From Methylobacterium sp. CB376 (GTDB taxonomy: Bacteria > Pseudomonadota > Alphaproteobacteria > Rhizobiales > Beijerinckiaceae): a DNA stretch of 64,000 nt. The DNA lies in assembly GCF_029714205.1 (NCBI RefSeq), contig NZ_CP121648.1, positions 372,001 to 436,000 of the forward strand, read 5' to 3'. A model generated the notes under the pieces. That model saw nothing but the letters and a program-made list of their open reading frames with translations, searched no databases and was not told the origin of the DNA. Shown in pieces: positions 16,901 through 24,768 of the stretch (positions within the stretch are counted from its first letter, which is position 1; each line of letters starts with the position of its first letter). The position numbers and the translations under genes are program-made.

Positions 16901-19900
16901 CCAGGTGCAGATCCTGTCGCGGCCCCGCCTCGCGCAGGCCGCCTGGCAGCTCCACGCGGTCGCCAAGATCGTGGAGGGCGAGCGCCCGGTCCCGGCCCGC
17001 GTCGAGGTGGCGCTGCCCGAGGACCAGGTCGTGTCCGGCGAGGAGCTCTACGAGCGGGCGCGCCGCTCCGGCCTCGGCTTCGGCCCGAGCTTCCGGCAGG
17101 TCGCCCGCAGCGCCCGGCTCGACGAGGCCACCATCGTCTCGGAACTGGTGCCGGCGGAGGCCAATCCGCGCTTCGGCCTGGTGCCCGCCCGCCTCGATTC
17201 CTGCTTCCACGGCCTGATCCTGCTCTTCGCCGACCTGCTCGGCGAGAATGCCGGCAAGGCCTACGTGCCGGTGCGCTTCGGCGAGGTGCGCCTGCTGCGG
17301 CCCGGCGGCGTGATCGCCCGGGCGATGATCCGGACCCTGCGCTGCAACGAGCGCAGCATCCTGGCCGACTTCACCCTGGTGGACGCGGAGGGCGCGGTGA
17401 TCGCGACCCTGCGCGAGGGCCGCTTCCAGGCCCTGCGCGCCAAGGGCGGCGGCGACCTCGACGCCTACGCGATCCGGCAAGCGACCGAACTCGCCACCGA
17501 GCCGACCGCGATCGCGCTGGAGCCGCAGCCCTCGGTCGCCGCGACCGCGCGCCGGCAGGCGCCGGGCGTGCTGGCGCAGGACGAGGCGGCGCTCTCGCCC
17601 GGGCACATGCTGCTGGAAGGCTGGGCGACCGCCCTCGCCTACCGGCTCGCCCGCGGCCTGTCGCGCGGCAGCATCGTCGACCTCGCGTCCCTCGGCCGCC
17701 TGCCGGAGGCGCTGCGCCCCTGGTTCGTCAACCAGCTCATCGCCCTCGACGGCAGCGGGCTCGCCGAGGGACTCGGCGACCACCGCTGGAAGCTGCGCAC
17801 GGACGTGACGCTGCCCGATCCCGACGAGATCATGCGCTGGATCGCGGCGGACCATCCCGACCTCTCGGCGGAGCTGCTGCTCTGCGCCGATCTCGGCGCG
17901 GTGGTCGCCCGGATCCTCGACGGGAGCCTGAGCCAGGCCCCCGTCCTGCCCCAGGCCGCCCTCGACGGGTTCAGCCTGCGCGGCGCGACGGTGCGCGCCT
18001 CGGCCGAGACGCTGATGCGGCTGCTGGAGCGCAGCCAGTCGGCCCTGCCCCGCGACCGGGCGCTGCGGCTCCTGCAGATCGGCTACGGCCCGCTCTCCGC
18101 GCAGGTGGCGGCCTTCGCGGCCGCCTGCGAGGCGAAGCTCACCGTCTTCGAGGCGGATCGCCGCCTCGCCGAGCGGGCGCGCCTCGCGCTCCCGGCCGGG
18201 ATCACGGTGATCGAGGACCCGGCGGAGCTGCCTCAGGCCGCCATCGACGCGGTGCTGGCGAGCGACGTGCTCCATCGCAGCGACCGCGAGCTGCTCGGCC
18301 GGCTCGCGGCCAGCCTCGCCACGGGCGGGCTGTTCGCGGCGGTCGAGCCCGCCGCCTCGCTGTTCCGCGACCTCGTCTTCGGCCTCGCGCCGACCTGGTT
18401 CGAGGGCGAGCCCGACCTGCCGGTCGGGCGCCTCGACGACGTCGCGGGCTGGCAGCGGGCGCTCTCGGCGGCCGGCCTCGTGAAGGTCTCGGCCGACCGC
18501 GCCGCCACCGAGGCGGGCAACGACCTCCTGCTCCTGGCCGAGGCGCCGCCGCGGCCGAAGCCGGCGCCGGGCCAGACCTTCGCCTTCATCATCGGGTCGG
18601 AGGACGATTTCGCGGCCGAGACCGCCTCCTCGCTGGCGACGCTGCTCGTGGCGAGCGGCGTGCACGTCTCGATCATCCTCGATTCCGAGGTGTCGCTGCA
18701 GGAACTGGCGCGGGAGACGCCCGACACCGTGATGTACCTCGCCAAGGCCTTCGGCCGCGGCGGGGAGCCGGCGGCGCGCCTGCGCGAGCGGGTGCTCGGG
18801 CTCAAGCGCTGCGTCGAGCATCTCGGCACGCGGCCGACCCGGCTCTGGGTGGTCTGCCCCGGCGCGACCCGGGACCGCGGCGGGCCGGCCTGCAGCGTCG
18901 AGGCCGGCGTCTGGGCCTTCACGCGCACGCTGGCGAATGAGGTGGCGAGCCTCGACATCCGGCGGGTCGACCTCGCGGCGACGCTGACCTCGAAGCGCAC
19001 GGCCGAGCGGCTGCGCGACCTCATCCTGTCGGGCACGGCCGAGACCGAGATCGTCCTCGACGAGGACCGCACCCGGGTCGTGCGCTTCGCGGCGGGCGGC
19101 ACCGGCCGGCGCTCGGTGCGCGAGGCCGGGGCGGCGCCGGCCGCGCGGCTGGAGCGCAGCGCCCATGGCGGCCTCAACGAGATGCGCTGGGGTCCGGCCG
19201 AGCGCGTCGCCCCCGGCCCGGGCCAGGTGGAGATCGCGGTCGAGGCGACGGGCCTCAACTTCCGGGACGTGCTCTGGGCGCTCTCGATGCTGCCCGAGGA
19301 GATCCTCGAGGACGGCTTCGCCGGCCCGCGGCTCGGTCTCGAATGCTCGGGCCGCGTCACGGCGGTCGGCCCCGGCGTCACCGCGGTGGCGCCCGGCGAC
19401 GCGGTCGTGGCCTTCGCCCAGTCGGGCTTCGCCACCCACGTGGTGGTGCCCGAGATGGTGGTGGCGCCGGCGCCCAAGGGCATCGGCCTGCAGGCCGCCG
19501 CGACGACGCCGGTCGCCTTCCTCACCGCCTATTACGGCCTCGTCACCCTGGCCCGGATCAAGGCCGGCGAGTGGGTGCTGGTCCATGGCGGGGCGGGCGG
19601 CGTCGGCCTCGCGGCCCTGCAGATCGCGGCCTCGCGGGGCGCGCGGGTGATCGCCACGGCGGGCTCGACGGAGAAGCGCGCCCTCGTGAAGGCGCTGGGC
19701 GCCGAGCACGTGCTCGATTCCCGCTCCCTCGCCTTCGTGGACGAGATCCGCCGGATCACCAGCGACGGCGTCGACGTGGTGCTCAACAGCCTCTCGGGCG
19801 AGGCGATGGAGCGCAGCCTCAACGTCCTCAAGCCGTTCGGGCGCTTCGTCGAGCTCGGCAAGCGGGACTACGTGGCCAACACCCATATCGGGCTGCGGCC

Positions 19901-21386
19901 GTTCCGGCGGAACCTGTCCTATTTCGGGGTCGACCTCGACCAGCTGCTGCAATTCCAGCCGGAGGAGGGCCAGCGCCTGTTCCGCGAGGTGATGGCGCTG
20001 TTCGCGGACGGGGTTCTGAAGCCGCTGCCGTTCCAGCCCTTCGCGGCCGAGGAGGTGTCGGACGCGTTCCGGCTGATGCAGCAATCGGGTCACGTGGGCA
20101 AGATCGTGATCGCGCCGCCCCGGGCCGGCACGGTCGCGGCGGAGACGCGCCGCCCCTTCGTGGTGGCGCCCGACCGCAGCCACCTCGTCACCGGCGGCCT
20201 CGGCGGCTTCGGCATCGAGGCGGCGCGCTGGCTCGCCGATCACGGGGCCAGGCACATCGTGCTCGTCGGCCGCCGGGCCCCGTCGAGCGAGGAGGCCCTC
20301 GCCACGATCGCGGAGCTCACCGGCCGCGGCGTGAGCGTGCGCACCCTGGCCTGCGACATCGCGGATCGCGCGGCGGTCGCGACGCTCCTCGACGCGGTCG
20401 AGGCGGAGGGCCCGCCCCTCGCCGGCATCATCCACGGCGCCATGGTGCTGCAGGACGGTCTGGTCGCGAACCTCGATCCGGCCGCCCTCGACGCGGTCCT
20501 GGCCCCGAAGGTGACCGGCGCGAGCCACCTCGACGCGCTCACCCGCACCCGCAGCCTCGACTACTTCGTGCTGTTCTCCTCGGCCACGACCTTCATCGGC
20601 AACCCGGGCCAGGGCGCCTACGTGGCGGCGAACGGCTTCATGGAGGGGCTGGCCCGGCAGCGGCGCCGCCTCGGCCTGCCGGCCCTGGCGGTGGCCTGGG
20701 GGGCGATCGGGGATGTCGGCGTGCTCGCCCGCAACCGCGCCGTGATGGAGACCCTGTCCGAGCGCGTCGGCGTGACGCCGGTCGCCGCGCGCAAGTCCCT
20801 CGATCTGATGGCCGAGGCGCTGAGCTTGCAGGGCCCGGCCCCGGACGACGCGGTGCTGGCCATCGCGGCGATGCACTGGGGCAAGGCCCGCGAGCGCCTC
20901 GCGACGCTGAAATCGCCGAGCTACGCGGCCCTGGGCTCGGAGCAGCAGACGGAGGCCGGCGGGGTCACGGCGATCAGCATCCCGGGCCTCCTGCGCAGCC
21001 TCGACCTCGACGAGGTGCGCAAGGTCGTGGCGGACGCGATCGTCGAGGACGTGGCCCGCATCCTGCGCCTGCCGAAGGACGACCTCAGCCGCGTGCGGCA
21101 GCTCTCGGAGATCGGCCTCGACTCGCTGATGGGCGTCGAGCTCGGCGCCAGCCTGCAGGAGCGCTTCGGCCTGGAGGCGCCGCCGGCGGGCGTGTCGAGC
21201 AGCCAGACCGTGCTCGAACTCGCCGACACGCTGATCCAGTCGGTGGCGGCACCGGTCGACGAGGGCGCGGCGGCGGTGCTGAGCCTCGCCCAGCGCCACG
21301 CGGGCGAGAGCCTGGATGCCAGCCAGCTCGACCCGCTCCAGGCCCTCGTCGAGGAGAAGAGCCGCGAGATCAAGGTGATCCTCTGA
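13956..21386 (+). CDS. rkpA: reducing type I polyketide synthase, RkpA-like
   Basis: A single 2,476-residue module. The KS (1-425) has Cys175 (DTACSSS), His310 (EAHGTGT) and His348 (NIGHTEP). The AT (about 525-830) has Ser622 (GHSVGE) and His724 (YAFH). The DH (about 895-1165) has His922 (HRIDGQAILPG) and Asp1081. Next come a methyltransferase-like region (about 1215-1530) whose SAM loop is degenerate (LLQIGYGPLSAQ) and a structural KR half (from ~1540). The ER (about 1748-2055) has GGAGGVGLAA, the KR (about 2070-2245) has GGLGGFG and Tyr2222, and the ACP has Ser2390 (GLDSLMG). There is no thioesterase. Length and order match Sinorhizobium RkpA, needed for K-antigen, presumably making its lipid part. 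The start is GTG without a clear ribosome binding site. Confidence 0.92.
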   Translation: MRHRPDIAIIGRACRLPGATGIDGLWQLLAEGRCAVSRIPEDRWSLERLGHPRVQERGKSYTWAAGVLDDIWSFDPTVFGISPREAEQMDPQQRMLLELTWEALEDAGLRPSAVAGTGIGVFVGASSLDYGNLRVLDCASGDAYAATGNTLSILSNRISYIFDLKGPSFTLDTACSSSLVALDAAVAAIASGRIDTAVVAGVNVLASPFNFISFSNASMLSRTGLCQAFSARADGYVRAEGGVVLVLQSAAAAARTGATVRAVIAASKVNSDGRTTGISLPSGYAQGVLLEEIYREAGIDLDAVAFVEAHGTGTPVGDPIEAGAIGSKIGRGRTAPLPIGSIKTNIGHTEPVSGLAGLLKASLALEHDLLPPSLHCEELNPAIRFDDLNLAVNTAPRPLARGRGERFAGVNSFGFGGTNAHVILTDAKGAAPAGAGEAAPAPEVLLLSAQSRAALNELAEAYAERLDGAAPAEIGRIAAAAAHRRERLPTRLAVPLADASAVAESLRAVAASEEPPAGALGTASERSGPVAFVYSGNGSQWAGMGRDAYAANASFRSRFEAVDALFRPLAGWSLTEALFADDLEARLVLTSVSQPLIFAIQSAATAALRAVGLTPGVIIGHSVGEIGAAEAAGILSLPQAVRVIFNRSKHQETTRGLGTMAVLLAPVEEVETFLADFPDLDIAALNSPKAVTVAGPVESIDAAMKAMARKRRRGRKLDLDYAFHGRLMDPIEGPLLRDLKGLAPSSGTVPMASTVTGDLLAGERFDAGYWWRNIREPVRFSEAVQAAARAGARVFVEVGPRPTLLPHIGDCLEPLGIDGATVGVLHKKPSDRDPFLQALASAVVQGAAVDEAVAFGRNPEGPVALPSYPWQRRPFRLAETTEVLSPASPRPYHPLIGSRLFAGGLEWQAHLDLATNPDLDDHRIDGQAILPGAAFVEMALAVAREHLGSEAVTLADVEIQQPMIFAEEALREVQARFAPGVNQVQILSRPRLAQAAWQLHAVAKIVEGERPVPARVEVALPEDQVVSGEELYERARRSGLGFGPSFRQVARSARLDEATIVSELVPAEANPRFGLVPARLDSCFHGLILLFADLLGENAGKAYVPVRFGEVRLLRPGGVIARAMIRTLRCNERSILADFTLVDAEGAVIATLREGRFQALRAKGGGDLDAYAIRQATELATEPTAIALEPQPSVAATARRQAPGVLAQDEAALSPGHMLLEGWATALAYRLARGLSRGSIVDLASLGRLPEALRPWFVNQLIALDGSGLAEGLGDHRWKLRTDVTLPDPDEIMRWIAADHPDLSAELLLCADLGAVVARILDGSLSQAPVLPQAALDGFSLRGATVRASAETLMRLLERSQSALPRDRALRLLQIGYGPLSAQVAAFAAACEAKLTVFEADRRLAERARLALPAGITVIEDPAELPQAAIDAVLASDVLHRSDRELLGRLAASLATGGLFAAVEPAASLFRDLVFGLAPTWFEGEPDLPVGRLDDVAGWQRALSAAGLVKVSADRAATEAGNDLLLLAEAPPRPKPAPGQTFAFIIGSEDDFAAETASSLATLLVASGVHVSIILDSEVSLQELARETPDTVMYLAKAFGRGGEPAARLRERVLGLKRCVEHLGTRPTRLWVVCPGATRDRGGPACSVEAGVWAFTRTLANEVASLDIRRVDLAATLTSKRTAERLRDLILSGTAETEIVLDEDRTRVVRFAAGGTGRRSVREAGAAPAARLERSAHGGLNEMRWGPAERVAPGPGQVEIAVEATGLNFRDVLWALSMLPEEILEDGFAGPRLGLECSGRVTAVGPGVTAVAPGDAVVAFAQSGFATHVVVPEMVVAPAPKGIGLQAAATTPVAFLTAYYGLVTLARIKAGEWVLVHGGAGGVGLAALQIAASRGARVIATAGSTEKRALVKALGAEHVLDSRSLAFVDEIRRITSDGVDVVLNSLSGEAMERSLNVLKPFGRFVELGKRDYVANTHIGLRPFRRNLSYFGVDLDQLLQFQPEEGQRLFREVMALFADGVLKPLPFQPFAAEEVSDAFRLMQQSGHVGKIVIAPPRAGTVAAETRRPFVVAPDRSHLVTGGLGGFGIEAARWLADHGARHIVLVGRRAPSSEEALATIAELTGRGVSVRTLACDIADRAAVATLLDAVEAEGPPLAGIIHGAMVLQDGLVANLDPAALDAVLAPKVTGASHLDALTRTRSLDYFVLFSSATTFIGNPGQGAYVAANGFMEGLARQRRRLGLPALAVAWGAIGDVGVLARNRAVMETLSERVGVTPVAARKSLDLMAEALSLQGPAPDDAVLAIAAMHWGKARERLATLKSPSYAALGSEQQTEAGGVTAISIPGLLRSLDLDEVRKVVADAIVEDVARILRLPKDDLSRVRQLSEIGLDSLMGVELGASLQERFGLEAPPAGVSSSQTVLELADTLIQSVAAPVDEGAAAVLSLAQRHAGESLDASQLDPLQALVEEKSREIKVIL

Positions 21387-21391
21387 GATGC

Positions 21392-21422
21392 GCCCGCCGC
21401 GGCTCGCGGAGCCGCGGCGGGC
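21392..21422 (+). terminator. strong hairpin between rkpA and rkpG
   Basis: A perfect 14-bp stem (GCCCGCCGCGGCTC with its complement, loop GCG) begins six bases after the PKS stop. A TTTT run comes only about 15 bases further on, so classic termination is doubtful. It may attenuate read-through into rkpG or protect the PKS mRNA 3' end. Confidence 0.5.
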
Positions 21423-21493
21423 CTCAGAAAATCCCCTTTTGCGTGTCTTCCTGCCTCTCCCGTAGCGGAACATCGGACGGATACGCGCTGCCC

Positions 21494-22861
21494 ATGAGCA
21501 GTTCCACCAAACCCACAGGCGGTCGCGAGGCGCTCGCCGGCTTCGTGGCGGCCCGCCTCGGCAAGGCCCCCACCCGCCCGGGCCCGACCCGGCCCGCGCC
21601 GAAGCCTGCCCTGGTCCCGGCGCAGGATTTCGAGAGCCTGCCCGGCTACAAGGAGCTGAAGCTGCAGCGCTCCGCGGCGGAGCTGATCGGCCTCGGCAAC
21701 CCGTTCTTCCGCGTTCACGACGCCAAGGCGGGCGCGACGACGCGCATCGACGGCGAGACGCTGATCAACTTCTCGTCCTATGATTACCTCGGCCTCAACG
21801 GCCATGCGGAGGTGAACGCGGCGGCGCAGGCCGCGCTGTCCACCTACGGCACCTCGGCCTCGGCGAGCCGGGTCGTCGCCGGCGAGCGGCCGGGGCACCT
21901 CGCCCTGGAGCGGGCGCTGGCGGCCCATTACGGCACCGAATCCTGCGTCGTCATGGTGAGCGGGCACGCCACCAACGTGGCGACCATCGCGGCCCTGATG
22001 GAGGCAGGCGACGTGATCTATCACGACGCCCTGATCCACAATTCCGTGGTGACCGGCGCGCAGCTCTCGGGCGCGCAGCGGCGCAGCTTCCCGCACAACG
22101 ACCTCGCCGCGCTCGAAGGGCTGCTTCACGCCACCCGCCACGAGCACCGCCGCGCCCTCATCATCATCGAGGGCCTCTACAGCATGGACGGCGACGCGCC
22201 GGACCTCGCCGGCTTCGTCGCACTGAAGGAGCGCTACGGCGCCTGGCTGATGGTGGACGAGGCGCACGGGCTCGGCGTGCTCGGGCGGCACGGCCACGGG
22301 CTGCACGAGCATTGCGACGTCGACCCGCGCTCCGTCGACATCTGGATGGGCACGCTGTCGAAGACGCTCTCGTCCTGCGGCGGCTACGTGGCGGGCTGCG
22401 CCGCCCTCGTCGAGTTCCTGAAATGCACGGCGGGCGGCTTCGTCTACTCGGTGGGGATGTCGCCGCCGCTCGCCGCGGCGGCGGCCGCCTCGCTGGACCT
22501 GATGCACCGCGAGCCGGAGCGGGTCGAGCGCCTGCGCCGCAACGGCCAGCTCTTCCTCAGCGAGGCGCGCCAGCGCGGCCTCGACACCGGGACCAGCCTC
22601 GGCCTCGCCGTCGTGCCGGTGATCATCGGCGACTCGCTCAAGGCCGTGACCCTGTCCGACCGCCTGTTCAAGCGCGGCGTCAACGTGCAGCCGATCATCC
22701 ACCCGGCCGTGCCCGAGCGCTCGTCGCGCCTGCGCTTCTTCCTGACCTCGGAGCACACGGTGGAGCAGATCCGCCTCACCGTCGCGGCGCTCGCCGAGGA
22801 GACGGCGGAGCTGAACCGGGGCGGCTCGCTGGTCGAGCGGCTGATCGCGCGGCGCAGCTGA
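21494..22861 (+). CDS. rkpG: alpha-oxoamine synthase, RkpG-like (AONS/serine palmitoyltransferase family)
   Basis: A 455-residue PLP enzyme of fold type I. Seen: INFSSYDYLGLNGH (~91), the Ser/Gly-rich GTSASASRVVAGERPGHLALE, YHDALIHNS (His177), VDEAHGLGVLG (Asp255, His258) and the Schiff-base lysine Lys290 in LSKTLSSCGGYVAG. The family condenses an acyl thioester with an amino acid, losing CO2 and CoA or ACP (8-amino-7-oxononanoate, 2-amino-3-ketobutyrate, 3-ketosphinganine). An N-terminal extension of about 50 Pro/Ala-rich residues could dock to a carrier protein. It lies 107 bases after the PKS. In Sinorhizobium the same pair, RkpA and RkpG, is required for K-antigen. A biotin role (BioF) is unlikely in this context. 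Confidence 0.9.
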   Translation: MSSSTKPTGGREALAGFVAARLGKAPTRPGPTRPAPKPALVPAQDFESLPGYKELKLQRSAAELIGLGNPFFRVHDAKAGATTRIDGETLINFSSYDYLGLNGHAEVNAAAQAALSTYGTSASASRVVAGERPGHLALERALAAHYGTESCVVMVSGHATNVATIAALMEAGDVIYHDALIHNSVVTGAQLSGAQRRSFPHNDLAALEGLLHATRHEHRRALIIIEGLYSMDGDAPDLAGFVALKERYGAWLMVDEAHGLGVLGRHGHGLHEHCDVDPRSVDIWMGTLSKTLSSCGGYVAGCAALVEFLKCTAGGFVYSVGMSPPLAAAAAASLDLMHREPERVERLRRNGQLFLSEARQRGLDTGTSLGLAVVPVIIGDSLKAVTLSDRLFKRGVNVQPIIHPAVPERSSRLRFFLTSEHTVEQIRLTVAALAEETAELNRGGSLVERLIARRS

Positions 22862-22930
22862 GGCGGGAACGGGCAGCTCCCGCCGCGGGCAGCCCCCGCC
22901 GGAGGGGGCCGCCGCCCGGCGCTCACCCGC

Positions 22931-23776
22931 TCAGCGCAGCGACAGGCTGAACGCCTCGGCAAGGTCGCGCGCGTCCACGAGGCGGCGGCCGCGGCGCTTC
23001 AGGTCGCGCAGCTGCGCGGGGCTCGGGAAGCCGCAATAGGGCAGCACCGGCACGGCGCGGCCCGGCGGCACCCGGCCGTCCCGCCGCACGGCATCGAGGA
23101 TCCCGGCGAGGAGCGGGCGGCCCGCCTCGTGCAGGCGCATCGCCGCCCGGGTGGCGGTGACGTCGGCGGGCAGGTCCGCCCGCTCCTGCGCCAGGATCGT
23201 GCCGGCATCGATCTGCGGGCTCAGGCGATGCACCGTGACCCCGAAATCCGGCGTCTCGTCGAGGAGCGCGTGCAGGGTCGGTACCGGCCCGCGATGGCGC
23301 GGCAGCAGCGAGGGATGCAGGTTGATCCCGCCGAGCGGCGCCGCCGCCAGGGTCGCGGCGTCGAAGATCTGGTCGAAATGGTAGGAGACGATGAGGTCGG
23401 CCCGGTGCTCGGCGATGAGCGCCGTCGTCTCGGGCGCGTTCACGGCGTCGATGCGGGCATGCGCCAAGCCGAGCCGGCGGCAGAGCGCGGCGAGCGGCGT
23501 CGTCTCGGGCTGGTCCAGGCTGCCGCCGAGCCGCTGCGTCACCGGCGCGAGGCCGCGCACGAGGTCGGGCAGGCCGAAATTCACCCCCAGATAGGGCAGG
23601 AAGCCGGGGCCCGAGCGCACGAGGTGGCGGCGCACTTGGCCGAGGAGCCCGCCGGCGCTCGGCCGCTCCGGGTTCGAGAGGCCCACGAAGGCGATCTCCG
23701 CCGCGTGGTCGGCCACGAAGCGGCGCACCGCGCGGGCGTTGGGCAGGGCTTCGAGGGTGAAGAGGGCGATGCGCAA
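22931..23776 (-). CDS. formyltransferase-family protein
   Basis: A 281-residue protein with a Met-tRNA/GART-type formyltransferase fold. The catalytic Asn-His pair is in GGINLHPSLLPRHRGPVPT and the catalytic Asp in SPQIDAGTILAQE; LIVSYHFDQIF and VTVHRLSPQ precede and follow as in the family. It lacks the tRNA-binding C-terminal domain of Fmt. It therefore most likely formylates an amino sugar or other amine from 10-formyl-tetrahydrofolate, as seen in surface-glycan loci. The start is TTG 23776 with GGAG six bases upstream. It is read with the SDR gene 32 bases upstream as one unit, convergent to rkpG. Confidence 0.85.
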   Translation of the reverse strand: MRIALFTLEALPNARAVRRFVADHAAEIAFVGLSNPERPSAGGLLGQVRRHLVRSGPGFLPYLGVNFGLPDLVRGLAPVTQRLGGSLDQPETTPLAALCRRLGLAHARIDAVNAPETTALIAEHRADLIVSYHFDQIFDAATLAAAPLGGINLHPSLLPRHRGPVPTLHALLDETPDFGVTVHRLSPQIDAGTILAQERADLPADVTATRAAMRLHEAGRPLLAGILDAVRRDGRVPPGRAVPVLPYCGFPSPAQLRDLKRRGRRLVDARDLAEAFSLSLR

Positions 23777-23808
23777 GGGAGGCTCCGGCGTCGCGATGCG
23801 TGGGGGGA

Positions 23809-24582
23809 TCAGCGCTGCTGCCGCTCCCCCGTCCGGAAGCGGAAGCCGCGCATGCCGAGGCGGCGCAGGGATTCCGGCAGGAGGGCGGCGCCGCGGGCCG
23901 CCGCCGCGAGGGCGGCCGGGAAGGCGATCACCGCCTCGTCCCGGGCGAGGCCCCTGGCGATCCGCCGCGCCGCCGCCTCGGCGCTCATCTCCAGGGGACG
24001 CCAGCCCTGGTAATCGGCCCCCATGGCGGTGCGCACGTAGCCCGGGCAGACCACGTTCATCCGCACGCCTCGCGGCGCGAGCTTCTCGCGGAGGGCGAGG
24101 CCGTGGGCGAGGAGCGCCGCCTTGGTGCCGCTATAGGCGGGCGCGTCGGGCAGGGGCGCGATGGCGGCGAGCGAGGAGATCAGGGCGACTTGGCCGCGTC
24201 CCCGCGCCGCCATCCGCGCCACGCAGGGCAGCGCCACGTTGAGCGCCCCGAGCAGGTTCACGTCGATGACCAGGAAGGCCGTCTCCTCGGTCTCGATCCC
24301 GCCCTCAGGGTGGCCGCCATTCACGCCCGCATTGGCGATGGCGAGGTCGAGGCCGCGGCGGGCGGCGAGGTCCTCGATCCAGGCGCGCGTGGCGGCGCGG
24401 TCGCGCACGTCGAGGGCGCGGGTCTCGACCTCCGCCCCGGCGCGCCGGCAGGATTCCGCCACCGCTTCCAGCCGCTCGGCCCCGCGGGCGTTGAGCGCGA
24501 GGGTCGTGCCCGGGGCCGCGTAGTGGCGCGCGAGGGCGGCGCCGATCCCGCTCGACGCGCCGCTGATCAGGATGACGGGCAT
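23809..24582 (-). CDS. rkpH: short-chain dehydrogenase/reductase, RkpH-like
   Basis: A 257-residue classical SDR: cofactor loop GASSGIGAALA (residues 8-18), Asp in LDVRD, NAG motif (IANAGVNGG), catalytic Ser in LISSLAAIAP and YSGTK (Tyr/Lys). The ARGAERL segment after the second strand suggests NADP(H). In Sinorhizobium, RkpH is the reductase encoded next to RkpG. By analogy with 3-ketosphinganine reductase it may reduce the 3-keto group left by the alpha-oxoamine synthase; that substrate is an inference. It is divergent from kpsC across a 186-base spacer and co-directional with the formyltransferase. Confidence 0.82.
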   Translation of the reverse strand: MPVILISGASSGIGAALARHYAAPGTTLALNARGAERLEAVAESCRRAGAEVETRALDVRDRAATRAWIEDLAARRGLDLAIANAGVNGGHPEGGIETEETAFLVIDVNLLGALNVALPCVARMAARGRGQVALISSLAAIAPLPDAPAYSGTKAALLAHGLALREKLAPRGVRMNVVCPGYVRTAMGADYQGWRPLEMSAEAAARRIARGLARDEAVIAFPAALAAAARGAALLPESLRRLGMRGFRFRTGERQQR

Positions 24583-24768
24583 GATCCGGCTCCACGGTCG
24601 GGCCGGGGCGGGGCCGCCCGGCGGTCCCGGCTATAGCGGCGACGCGGCCGCGCCGGAAGCCGGCGCACCCGCGCCCCGGCCCGACACCGCCGCGCTTGAC
24701 GGGGCCCGGCCGATATGGAACGGCGCGGGACCCGCGGCGCGGGCAGACCCGCCCGAGACGAGCACCGG

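Noticed and set aside
16188..21473. A 1,761-codon minus-strand open frame opposite the PKS gene
   Set aside because: It is the antisense shadow of a GC-rich gene. Its translation is an Arg/Gly/His/Leu/Ala-rich sequence with no domain, while the plus strand carries every PKS motif.
21494..22861. Assignment as biotin-synthesis BioF
   Set aside because: The fold and Lys290 fit, but no bio genes are near. The PKS/SDR/KpsC neighbourhood and the N-terminal extension match RkpG better.
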